DNA of 5,593 nucleotides from Actinomycetes bacterium (GTDB lineage: Bacteria; Actinomycetota; Acidimicrobiia; Acidimicrobiales; JAMCPL01): the NCBI GenBank assembly GCA_021846725.1, contig JAJZWK010000092.1, positions 1 to 5,593 on the forward strand. The letters run 5' to 3'. Within the stretch, counting starts at the first letter, position 1. The number at the start of each line of letters is the position of its first letter. The notes below the pieces were generated by a model. The model had not been told where the DNA came from. It did not search any database and was given only the letters and a program-made list of their open reading frames with translations. This document shows positions 1 through 5,593 of the stretch, piece by piece. The translations under genes were made by a program, and so were the position numbers.

Positions 1-959
1 CCCTGGCCGTTGGAGTATACGGGGAATTGTCCCTCTTCTGCAAGGTATTTTAATTGTTCAAACGATCCCGCCCACCAGAGGTCACTCCCTATCATGATGG
101 CAACCTTATCCATATTTGCCATCAGGGAGCAGACTTCGTCGAGTCGTGTCTCGTCAATAGGGGAAGGTGCAATGTTGTAACGAGTGTCAGGTATGGTTGC
201 ATCTGGTGCGCTGTTTCTGGTAGGCGTGCCGAGTGTGGTGCTGCTGACAGGCAATTCGGTGCCGGGTGAGCTGTTTTTAGCAGGCGTGCCGGGTGAATTG
301 CCTGTATTATTAGCGTACATATCTACTACATCGACATTTGCTGTAGCGAAAATCGTATCCATAGGAATATCTGCAAATACCGGGCCCCTTTTTGGTGATA
401 GAGCTTGAGTAGTAATTTCAGTTATAGTAGAAAAAATATCTGTTGTATTATGAATAGTAGTGGACCTCTTGGTAATACTGGAGACTATGGGCACATGGTC
501 GAGCTCCTGTAGTGCTCCCATTCCCCATTGAGAATCCGGTGACCTGCCCGCCAACACCACCAGTGGAGAGCTACTCATCTGTGCTGTCACCAGTGCGCTG
601 ATTGAATTGGTCACACCGGGTCCGGCTGTGACCAGGGCTACTCCAGGTCTTTTTGCCAGTCGTGAAATCCCTTCGGCTGCGAACGCCGCAGTCTGTTCAT
701 GACGTGTATCGTACAGTGGTATATTTTGTTTGTAGAATGCATCAAGTAGCGGGAATATATGGCCTCCAGAGAGCGTAAATGCTTCGTTCACCCCAAACTG
801 CAACAGTGCCGCTAAAGAGAGCTCTCCACCGTTCCCACTAAGATGTCTTGTGGGCTGGTTGGTCTGCATATTGCTGTGTACTGTCACGTCCTTTTTGCGT
901 ATGCCTTTTTGATCGGATTGTTCTCGTGCGTTCTGTTCCGCTGCATTGTGGTTTTGCAT
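1..959 (-). CDS. ilvG: IlvG-like acetolactate synthase (ThDP enzyme), N-terminal 319 codons, 3' end outside window
   Basis: I translated the minus strand by hand; the frame is open from ATG 959 to the left edge. After a polar leader of about 45 residues comes the ThDP pyrimidine-binding domain: FTLSGGH (61-67), then DTRHEQTAAFAAEG (84-97), whose Glu88 is the expected cofactor-activating glutamate, then TAGPGVTNSISALVTAQ (111-127) and GRSPDSQWGMGALQELDHVP (138-157). A central domain starts near residue 266, with IMIGSDLWWAG (288-298) and VYSNGQ at the edge. These motifs match the mycobacterial IlvG (Rv1820) pattern better than classical IlvB. The family decarboxylates pyruvate and joins the acetaldehyde unit to a 2-oxo acid, but related ThDP lyases share this half, so substrate is uncertain. 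The C-terminal cofactor-binding domain is not visible. The start is supported by AGGGG six bases upstream and an in-frame TAG further upstream; ATG 869 is a less likely alternative. Oddities are the leader and a 40-residue repeat insertion (221-260). Confidence 0.86.
   Translation of the reverse strand, partial: MQNHNAAEQNAREQSDQKGIRKKDVTVHSNMQTNQPTRHLSGNGGELSLAALLQFGVNEAFTLSGGHIFPLLDAFYKQNIPLYDTRHEQTAAFAAEGISRLAKRPGVALVTAGPGVTNSISALVTAQMSSSPLVVLAGRSPDSQWGMGALQELDHVPIVSSITKRSTTIHNTTDIFSTITEITTQALSPKRGPVFADIPMDTIFATANVDVVDMYANNTGNSPGTPAKNSSPGTELPVSSTTLGTPTRNSAPDATIPDTRYNIAPSPIDETRLDEVCSLMANMDKVAIMIGSDLWWAGSFEQLKYLAEEGQFPVYSNGQ
180..299 (-). repeat. Imperfect 60-bp tandem repeat (2 copies) encoding a Pro/Ser/Thr/Asn-rich insertion
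   Basis: The blocks at about 181-240 and 241-300 align at a 60-bp offset. The best part, 205-235 against 265-295, matches at 26 of 31 positions. In the minus-strand protein this gives two 20-residue units (221-240 and 241-260), each containing a GTP-[AT]-[KR]-NS-[SA]-P core. An 11-bp sub-repeat (gtgccgggtga) also occurs at 259-269 and 286-296. The segment lies between the first and second folded domains of the ThDP enzyme, where the family normally has a shorter linker, so it probably arose by in-frame tandem duplication of linker DNA. Confidence 0.7.
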
Positions 960-965
960 ATTTAA

Positions 966-970
966 CCCCT
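966..970 (-). promoter_or_regulatory. Ribosome binding site of the IlvG-like gene
   Basis: The minus strand reads AGGGG, then a six-base spacer TTAAAT, then ATG at 959. This is the best Shine-Dalgarno match in the window and favours the long N-terminal form over the internal ATG at 869. Confidence 0.7.
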
Positions 971-984
971 GCTCGTCTTTCTCT

Positions 985-1010
985 TGTATGTCCTGTCCCT
1001 GTATGTCCTG
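985..1010. repeat. 11-bp direct repeat, 15-bp period, upstream of the IlvG-like start
   Basis: The sequence tgtatgtcctg occurs exactly at 985-995 and 1000-1010. On the minus strand the copies read CAGGACATACA and lie 26 to 51 bases before the IlvG-like start codon, in the probable promoter or 5' leader. It could be a paired regulator site or a slipped duplication; nothing in the sequence decides between these. Confidence 0.45.
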
Positions 1011-1107
1011 CTATCGTGCACCGTGTCTATGCACACTCTGTTTTGGTATGCTGTCTGGCATAGTGATTCTTTTACGATCCTACTACCAAATCCATCCTAT
1101 ACAGTAA

Positions 1108-1117
1108 AGTTGCAACT
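1108..1117. promoter_or_regulatory. 10-bp perfect palindrome, candidate operator
   Basis: AGTTGCAACT is a perfect palindrome near the middle of the divergent intergenic region, where an operator shared by both genes could sit. Symmetry does not extend to the flanking bases. A palindrome this short can occur by chance, so this is only a candidate. Confidence 0.2.
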
Positions 1118-1175
1118 AGTACTCATCGATGTACACCAGGCAAGTACCCAACCAACTTCTCATAGCGGTATCTAA

Positions 1176-1191
1176 TGGCCGTGGTCGGCCA
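1176..1191. repeat. Small GC-rich inverted repeat (6-bp arms, 4-base loop)
   Basis: tggccg and cggcca flank the loop tggt. It lies about 115 bp upstream of mshC. No T-run follows on either strand, so it is not a standard intrinsic terminator. It could form a hairpin in a long mshC leader or act as a protein site. Confidence 0.3.
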
Positions 1192-1306
1192 CACTCAGAT
1201 AGCTTATCTATTAGAAGAACCATGAGAGTGCTCACCCTATCGGTGGAGGCGCTAAGCTGGAATGTGATATGGAAGTACTCTGCCTTATTACTTGGGACAT
1301 GCTTAG

Positions 1307-2416
1307 ATGAAAATATTTGATACAGCCAAGCAACAGATTGTCACTATGGAAGTGACATCTCCCGTAAGGATATATTGTTGTGGGATTACGCCTTACGATG
1401 CTGCGCATATGGGGCATGCATCTGTATACCTTACCTTTGACGTATTACAACGTCGGCTCAATGACATGGGTATAGCAACTCGTTGTGTGCGTAATGTAAC
1501 AGATGTGGATGATGATATTTTGCGGCGCTCCAAGGAACTTGGTGTGAATTATCTGGATCTGGCGGCAGAGGAGATGGCTAGGTTTGACAGGGACATGTCT
1601 GCATTAGGCCTGTTGTCACCTGACTCCGAACCGAGAGCCACCTCAGCCATACCCATGATATTGACATTAATCGAAAAGGTATTGGACAATGGGTACGCAT
1701 ATGAGTCTGGAGGTGCGGTATACTTTAGCGTTTCCTCGTTTCCATCGTTTGGCTCGATATCGCATCTCAGTCGTGAAACCATGATTGAGCTCGCGGCAGA
1801 GCGCGGTGGGCGAGTAGAGGATCCAGCAAAGAGAGATCCATTGGATTTTGTCCTCTGGCAGCCGTCGCTACCTGGTGAGCCATCCTGGGATTCCAGGTGG
1901 GGACCGGGTCGTCCGGGGTGGCATATAGAGTGTTCTGCTTTGGCAGTAAGAGAACTGGGCACTGTTGATTTACATGGGGGAGGTAGTGACTTGATCTTTC
2001 CCCACCATGAGTGCGAGACAGCTCAGGCTGAAGCAGCCACAGGAAAGCCATTTTGCAAGTATTGGATGCATGTCGGTATGGTTGGACTTGACGGGGTGAA
2101 GATGTCCAAATCATTGGGCAATCTTGTCTTTGTGCATGACTTGCTGAAAAAATGGGATCCCATGGTTATTCGTTTGGCTGTCATATCAAATCACTACAGA
2201 TCTGATTGGGATTGGAGCGATAAGATGCTTGAAGATGCTGCAGAGAGACTAGAACGCTGGAAGGGAGCTGGTGAGGGAGATCATGGTATTGAAGGCGTAC
2301 GTGATTGTCTTGACGATGATCTTGATGTTCCATCTGCCCTGGAAGTATTGGATAAAGAATCAAGGCTGGGTGGAGTTTCCGTTCCGGCTCAAAGACTTCT
2401 TGGAGTCAGATATTAG
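1307..2416 (+). CDS. mshC: MshC-like cysteine:GlcN-Ins ligase (mycothiol biosynthesis)
   Basis: This 369-residue protein is a class I aminoacyl-tRNA synthetase homologue lacking the C-terminal tRNA-binding part of CysRS. MshC activates cysteine with ATP and joins it to glucosaminyl-inositol, the step after MshB in cytoplasmic mycothiol synthesis. The HIGH region is CGITPYDAAHMGHA (25-38), the MshC form rather than the CGPTVYD of CysRS. Further MshC-like features are NVTDVDD (63-69), ERGG (165-168), GPGRPGWHIEC (199-209) and GMVGLDGVKMSKS (257-269). Predicted zinc ligands are Cys25, Cys209 and His233. The C-terminus LLGVRY resembles the end of known MshC proteins, so the gene looks complete, though shorter than the roughly 412-residue mycobacterial enzymes. 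TAG directly precedes the ATG, so it cannot start earlier; GGGA lies nine bases upstream. Oddity: HHECETAQ (233-240) keeps a CysRS-like Glu237. A divergent CysRS paralogue is the main alternative. Confidence 0.82.
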   Translation: MKIFDTAKQQIVTMEVTSPVRIYCCGITPYDAAHMGHASVYLTFDVLQRRLNDMGIATRCVRNVTDVDDDILRRSKELGVNYLDLAAEEMARFDRDMSALGLLSPDSEPRATSAIPMILTLIEKVLDNGYAYESGGAVYFSVSSFPSFGSISHLSRETMIELAAERGGRVEDPAKRDPLDFVLWQPSLPGEPSWDSRWGPGRPGWHIECSALAVRELGTVDLHGGGSDLIFPHHECETAQAEAATGKPFCKYWMHVGMVGLDGVKMSKSLGNLVFVHDLLKKWDPMVIRLAVISNHYRSDWDWSDKMLEDAAERLERWKGAGEGDHGIEGVRDCLDDDLDVPSALEVLDKESRLGGVSVPAQRLLGVRY

Positions 2417-2508
2417 ATTTATTCCTTTCTCCCTTCCCCTTTTTCCTCTTCCAAGGAAGGTTTCTGTTGTCTGCGGAAGCTCGAAAAATAGCATAGGATT
2501 GTTCAAGT
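2417..2508 (+). other. mshC-thrS intergenic leader with a 31-nt pyrimidine tract
   Basis: Positions 2422-2452 contain only C and T on the plus strand, starting six bases after the mshC stop. Two purine segments follow: GGAAGG (2455-2460) and GGAAG (2475-2479). CCTTCC (2432-2437) can pair with the first, and CTTCC (2448-2452) with the second, so alternative weak hairpins are possible in the thrS leader. No T-run follows a stable stem, so I do not call a terminator. Read-through from mshC into thrS looks possible. Confidence 0.45.
2495..2498 (+). promoter_or_regulatory. Probable ribosome binding site of thrS
   Basis: AGGA lies ten bases before ATG 2509, slightly long but workable. An in-frame TAG at 2494-2496 rules out any earlier start for thrS, so this weak site goes with the only plausible start codon. 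Confidence 0.5.
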
Positions 2509-4593
2509 ATGGTAACCGATATAGATAAACAAGACAGTGTCCAATTTGTAAGCCTCAATATATTGGGGATAGGCAACTATAGCTTACCCAATGGGGTGAC
2601 AGGCAGGGAGTTGCTGGAAAATGACCTTGAAGTAGGATATGTAAGTAAGGTCGGCAAGCAAGGTGATACGAGTGATGTCGTATTGGCAATGGAGATTGAT
2701 GGAGGGTTAAGTGATCTTGCGACTGCTATTACTCATGATGCAACTATAAAGTTTGTGAACGGCTCTTCTATGGAGGGAAGATCGATACTGCGTCACTCTA
2801 CAGCCCATGTGATGGCTCAAGCTGTACGGGATATCTGGCCAGGAGCCAAATACGCCATAGGGCCGGCGACAGAAGATGGTTTTTACTATGATTTTGAGCT
2901 TCCTGGAGGAGCTCACTTTACCGATGCTGATCTGGACAGGATTGAAAAGCGTATGCGTGAGATCATAAAAGAAGACCAACCATTTGTCAGGGAAGAATAC
3001 AATCTAGCCGAGGGTGCCGGATTATTTAGTGATCAGCAGTATAAATTGGAGATTATTCAGGCGGTTGGGGAAAATGAGCCTGTTGTGGCTACAGGTGATG
3101 AATCTGCTGTTGTGGACGGTCGGAATCCGATTGTAAGTGTATATCGCAATATGGGTGCCCATTCTGATTTTATCGATCTATGTCGCGGGCCTCATGTCCC
3201 CTCCACCGGATATTTGGGCAACTTTAAGCTTCTCAAGGTAGCAGGTTCGTACTGGCGTGGTGACGAGAATCGCCAGCAACTGCAGCGGATTTACGGTACT
3301 GCATTTGAGTCTCCTGATGCCCTTGATGATTACCTGAAGAGGCTGGAGGAGGCTGAGAAGCGCGATCATCGTAGATTGGGTACTGAATTGGATCTGTTTC
3401 ATTTCCCAAGTGAGATAGGGGGTGGCCTTCCGGTATTTCATCCAAAAGGAGCATTGATCCGCACGATACTGGAGGATTTCTCCCGCCAAGTGCACCTGAG
3501 TTCTGGCTATCTACCGGTCTGGACACCGCATGTTACCAAGTCCACTTTGTATGCCAAGTCAGGTCATCTGGAGTGGTACAGCGACAACATGTATCCTCCC
3601 ATGGAGATGGAGGGTGCTGAATACAGAATGAAACCGATGAACTGCCCTATGCATATACTTGTGTACTCCAGCAGATCGAGATCGTACAGGGAACTTCCTA
3701 TGCGACTGTTCGAGCTGGGTACCGTCTATCGTTTCGAGCGTTCCGGTGTGTTACATGGCCTGGCAAGGGTGAGAGGGCTTACTCAGGATGATGCTCATAT
3801 CTTTTGTACCCCGGATCAATTGCCCGGTGAATTGGAATCCCTGGTCGGTTTCGTCTTGGAGGTATTGACGACGTTTGGGTTTGATGATTTTGAAGCAGAG
3901 CTATCTACGCGTCCCGAAAAGTTTGTAGGTGACATATCTGATTGGGATCTTGCTACTGATGCGCTGGCATCAGCCTTGTCTGCAGCAAAGATACCCTATA
4001 GGGTAGCGGAAGGAGAGGGCGCATTTTATGCCCCCAAGATAGATATACATTTAACCGATGCAATTGGGAGGCGTTGGCAGGTCTCTACGTTACAGGTGGA
4101 TCTACAGATGCCTGCTCGATTCGGCTTGTCTTATGTGGGGGATGACAACGAAAAACACAGGCCATATATGGTACATAGGGCGCTCTTTGGTTCGGTAGAG
4201 CGTTTTATGGCTTTGCTTATTGAGCACTATGCGGGCGCATTCCCTCTCTGGTTGTCTCCTGTCCAGGTCCTGGTAGTCCCGGTGTCAGAGAGCCACCACG
4301 ATTATAGTGAAGAAGTGCTCTTACGACTTAAGGAGGCTGGGTTGAGATCGGATATCTATTTAGCAGATGAACCTTTGGGCGCCAGGATAAGGAAGGGTAA
4401 GCTGGAGAAGGTGCCTTATATACTGGTGGTTGGAGCTGAAGATGTCGATTCTCGTACTGTAGGAGTAAATAGGCGAGGTTCATCGAAACCCCAGAGGGGA
4501 GTCCCCTTGGAGGATTTTGTGGAAGAGGCGGTATCGGTAGCGTCCGAGCGAGGCGGTTCGGAACTAGGTGGCGGGAGGGCGTTTTCGGTGTGA
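2509..4593 (+). CDS. thrS: Threonyl-tRNA synthetase
   Basis: This 694-residue class II synthetase charges tRNA-Thr in the cytoplasm. The order is TGS domain (about 12-82), editing domain (about 90-265), catalytic core (about 290-575) and anticodon-binding domain (about 583-680). Editing-site residues are HSTAH (His96, His100) and DLCRGPH (Cys225, His229), needed to clear Ser-tRNA-Thr. Catalytic zinc ligands are Cys379 (MNCP), His430 (TQDDAHIF) and His556 (VHRALFGS). Their spacings of 51 and 126 residues equal those of E. coli ThrRS (334, 385, 511). Motif 2 contains YRFE (407-410) and motif 3 GSVERF (561-566) with Arg565. The protein is complete and should be active. It is longer than the 642-residue E. 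coli enzyme, partly from an N-terminal extension and about 20 extra residues between the two halves of the editing site. It lies 92 bp after mshC and 58 bp before the HIT gene, suggesting a shared transcript. Confidence 0.98.
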   Translation: MVTDIDKQDSVQFVSLNILGIGNYSLPNGVTGRELLENDLEVGYVSKVGKQGDTSDVVLAMEIDGGLSDLATAITHDATIKFVNGSSMEGRSILRHSTAHVMAQAVRDIWPGAKYAIGPATEDGFYYDFELPGGAHFTDADLDRIEKRMREIIKEDQPFVREEYNLAEGAGLFSDQQYKLEIIQAVGENEPVVATGDESAVVDGRNPIVSVYRNMGAHSDFIDLCRGPHVPSTGYLGNFKLLKVAGSYWRGDENRQQLQRIYGTAFESPDALDDYLKRLEEAEKRDHRRLGTELDLFHFPSEIGGGLPVFHPKGALIRTILEDFSRQVHLSSGYLPVWTPHVTKSTLYAKSGHLEWYSDNMYPPMEMEGAEYRMKPMNCPMHILVYSSRSRSYRELPMRLFELGTVYRFERSGVLHGLARVRGLTQDDAHIFCTPDQLPGELESLVGFVLEVLTTFGFDDFEAELSTRPEKFVGDISDWDLATDALASALSAAKIPYRVAEGEGAFYAPKIDIHLTDAIGRRWQVSTLQVDLQMPARFGLSYVGDDNEKHRPYMVHRALFGSVERFMALLIEHYAGAFPLWLSPVQVLVVPVSESHHDYSEEVLLRLKEAGLRSDIYLADEPLGARIRKGKLEKVPYILVVGAEDVDSRTVGVNRRGSSKPQRGVPLEDFVEEAVSVASERGGSELGGGRAFSV

Positions 4594-4651
4594 TAAATCC
4601 TTCAAATAATCTTTGGCTTACTAATCGGTGTATATGGGAGTGTATGTTCGT

Positions 4652-5218
4652 ATGAGCAATTTGGACGTACTGTGGGCAGGTTGGCGATCTGATTATGTTT
4701 CAGGTGTGGCCAGTGACCAGCATGCCAATGATGCTATTGGTGCGGCTGATACTGTAGCATCAGGTCAAGAGGTAGCGGGAGAGCATCGCCGGTGTGTAAT
4801 GTGTGCTCTTGCTGCTGTGGATACTCCGTCTGTCCAGAATGGGGTGATATGGCATTCAGAGCTGGTGACAGTGGCTTTGAATGCCTATCCATACTCGAGT
4901 GGGCACTTGCTTGTGTTGCCCAATAGACACACAGATGACTTGACTACATTGAAGGGTGACGAACCTGTACAACTCTTCAAAGCGTTTGTGGATGCAATGA
5001 CTGCTATCGATAGAGCATACCATCCGGAAGCTGTCAATTTTGGAGCCAATTTGGGTAGATTTGCGGGTGCTGGTATACCGGAGCACCTTCATTTCCATAT
5101 CGTGCCACGTTGGGCGGGTGATACTAATTTCATGACTGCAATAGCAAATACTAGGGTGATTCCTGAATCGCTCGAAGTTTCGTGGAAAAAGTTGTCGGAA
5201 GTATGGCCACTTTCTTGA
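4652..5218 (+). CDS. HIT-family nucleotide hydrolase/phosphorylase (Ap4A-degrading type)
   Basis: This histidine-triad protein has 188 residues from ATG 4652. The triad is HLHFHIV with His145, His147 and His149 (149 being the expected nucleophile), within EHLHFHIVPRWAGDTNF, a pattern shared with M. tuberculosis Rv2613c, an Ap4A phosphorylase also encoded beside thrS. LWAGWRSDYV (7-16) is the N-terminal signature of this subfamily. It is followed by a polar stretch of about 30 residues and a CVMC pair (Cys48, Cys51), the likely structural zinc site found in many HIT proteins. NAYPYSSGHLLVLPNRH (77-93) is the core strand region. Likely role: splitting Ap4A or related dinucleotides in the cytoplasm; hydrolase and phosphorylase activity cannot be told apart from sequence. 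I chose ATG 4652 because GGGAG lies 11 bases upstream and the conserved region begins soon after. GTG 4628, ATG 4634 and GTG 4640 are in-frame alternatives; an in-frame TAA at 4622-4624 blocks anything earlier. Confidence 0.92.
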   Translation: MSNLDVLWAGWRSDYVSGVASDQHANDAIGAADTVASGQEVAGEHRRCVMCALAAVDTPSVQNGVIWHSELVTVALNAYPYSSGHLLVLPNRHTDDLTTLKGDEPVQLFKAFVDAMTAIDRAYHPEAVNFGANLGRFAGAGIPEHLHFHIVPRWAGDTNFMTAIANTRVIPESLEVSWKKLSEVWPLS

Positions 5219-5247
5219 GTTTCAACGGTTGTTCTTAGCTTGAAACT
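5218..5247. repeat. 8-bp inverted repeat between convergent genes
   Basis: AGTTTCAA (5218-5225) and TTGAAACT (5240-5247) are perfect inverted copies around a 14-base loop, spanning the last base of the HIT stop codon, the 16-bp gap and the end of the opposing gene. A hairpin could form in both transcripts and mark the 3' ends of both genes. The stem is A/T-rich and no T-run follows on either strand, so it is not a classical intrinsic terminator. Confidence 0.4.
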
Positions 5248-5593
5248 ACTACTATCAGGTGATCACCATCGGATATGACCGGATCATTTCCTACTCCCAG
5301 GTATATATTGTGCTGATTTGTTACCAGGCCGAGCACGAGTCCACTGTGTGCCTTTCTGACTGCCGATAGCTGCTTTCCCAGATCGTCAGGATTAACGGGC
5401 AACTCTTTCATTTTGTATCCGTTTGAATCTACTAGGCGTAGCAGTACCTCTGCGGCGTGAGGAGCCTCCAGGCTCTTTGCCAATGTATGCCCCATAAGTT
5501 CGTCTGACGATACTGTTATTTTGATCCCCAGATCGGCCAGCGCACCTGCGATTTTCGCTGAGTCGGTTACAGCAATTATTGGAGTGGAAGATG
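5235..5593 (-). CDS. RCK/TrkA-type potassium transport regulatory protein, C-terminal 118 residues, 5' end outside window
   Basis: The minus-strand frame is open from the right edge to TAA at 5237-5235, giving 118 residues. The first visible part, PIIAVTDSAKIAGALADLGI then TVSSDELMGHTLAKSL, fits the end of an RCK-N Rossmann domain, where the conserved pattern is a strand, a helix of Ala/Leu/Gly and a V-S-x-x-E-L-x-G segment. The rest fits an RCK-C (TrkA-C) domain: a strand KMKELPV, a helix with LGKQLSAVRK, the strands LVLGLV and NIYLGVG, and the family-typical ending ISDGDHLIVVVSS. Such proteins bind nucleotides or ions and gate K+ channels or Trk/Ktr transporters at the membrane. Whether an ion-channel segment precedes it, or whether it is a free TrkA subunit, cannot be seen. 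A start at ATG 5495 would give 86 residues but cut the RCK-N fold, so the gene almost certainly continues beyond the window. It faces the HIT gene tail to tail. Confidence 0.82.
   Translation of the reverse strand, partial: SSTPIIAVTDSAKIAGALADLGIKITVSSDELMGHTLAKSLEAPHAAEVLLRLVDSNGYKMKELPVNPDDLGKQLSAVRKAHSGLVLGLVTNQHNIYLGVGNDPVISDGDHLIVVVSS

Larger units (their letters stand above)
960..1306. other. Divergent intergenic region between the IlvG-like gene and mshC
   Basis: These 347 bp should hold promoters for both flanking genes. I see no TTGACA/TATAAT pair with good spacing on either strand, no T-box core (TGGNACC), no tRNA and no ORF with a family match; the small plus-strand reading frames here look like chance. 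Elements I can point to are the minus-strand RBS (966-970), an 11-bp direct repeat (985-1010), small inverted repeats at 1016-1034 and 1047-1062, the palindrome AGTTGCAACT (1108-1117) and a GC-rich inverted repeat (1176-1191). Confidence 0.6.

Noticed and set aside
54..408. Plus-strand small reading frames within the first 410 bases
   Set aside because: They are antisense to the well-supported IlvG-like frame, and their composition reflects its repeat; they have no family resemblance or convincing RBS.
985..1010. CRISPR-like array
   Set aside because: There are only two 11-bp copies with a 4-base gap, far too short and too few.
1098..1103. TATACA as a -10 box for mshC
   Set aside because: The nearest -35-like hexamer (TTTACG, 1071-1076) is 21 bases away and only a partial match, and the site is about 200 bp before the gene.
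960..1306. T-box riboswitch or tRNA gene in the long spacer before the synthetase-like genes
   Set aside because: No TGGNACC core, no cloverleaf arms and no T-loop GTTCRANTC sequence are visible.
848..1320. Short plus-strand reading frames of 63-71 residues in and near the divergent spacer
   Set aside because: They overlap each other and the flanking genes and have no recognisable motifs; they look like chance open frames.
1549..2114. Minus-strand frames of 137 and 115 residues inside mshC
   Set aside because: They are shadows of mshC, whose plus-strand frame has conserved motifs along its whole length.
1307..2416. Calling this gene cysS
   Set aside because: The protein is only 369 residues, has no anticodon-binding C-terminus and carries the MshC form of the HIGH region; CysRS is kept only as an alternative.
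2271..2528. Possible frameshift at the 3' end of mshC continuing in another frame
   Set aside because: The in-frame ending LLGVRY fits the expected MshC C-terminus and the alternative frame shows no MshC or CysRS similarity, so no frameshift is needed.

Overview
The window carries a stretch of largely housekeeping genes that looks actinobacterial. This rests on a mycothiol-type cysteine ligase (MshC), an acetolactate synthase-like enzyme resembling mycobacterial IlvG (Rv1820), and a threonyl-tRNA synthetase followed by a HIT-family gene, the same pairing as Rv2614c-Rv2613c in Mycobacterium tuberculosis. Base composition is close to balanced and codon third positions are mixed, so this is not a typical high-GC actinomycete. 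A deep-branching or streamlined actinobacterium (for example an Acidimicrobiia-like lineage) is my guess, at low confidence.

Layout. (1) Positions 1-959, minus strand: the first 319 codons of an IlvG-like thiamine-diphosphate enzyme, running off the left edge. (2) 960-1306: a 347-bp divergent intergenic region with a clear minus-strand ribosome binding site, an 11-bp direct repeat, a 10-bp palindrome and a short GC-rich inverted repeat; no convincing promoter or RNA gene was found. (3) 1307-2416, plus: mshC, complete. (4) 2417-2508: a short gap opening with a 31-nt uninterrupted pyrimidine tract. (5) 2509-4593, plus: thrS, complete, with all domains and all zinc and editing-site residues. (6) 4652-5218, plus: HIT-domain nucleotide hydrolase or phosphorylase. 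(7) 5235-5593, minus: C-terminal part of an RCK/TrkA-type potassium-transport regulatory protein that begins beyond the right edge. A 16-bp gap containing half of an 8-bp inverted repeat separates genes 6 and 7.

How they fit together. mshC, thrS and the HIT gene are co-directional with gaps of 92 and 58 bp and may be co-transcribed. ThrRS charges tRNA-Thr, and aminoacyl-tRNA synthetases release diadenosine polyphosphates as by-products; the HIT protein resembles Ap4A-degrading enzymes, so that pairing makes biochemical sense. MshC uses the same aminoacyl-adenylate chemistry (on cysteine) but makes a thiol cofactor precursor. I see no mobile element, CRISPR array, tRNA, rRNA or defence system. 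The most notable points are a CysRS-like fourth zinc-ligand residue inside an otherwise MshC-like protein, a 2 x 20-residue repeat insertion in the IlvG-like protein, and the pyrimidine tract ahead of thrS.
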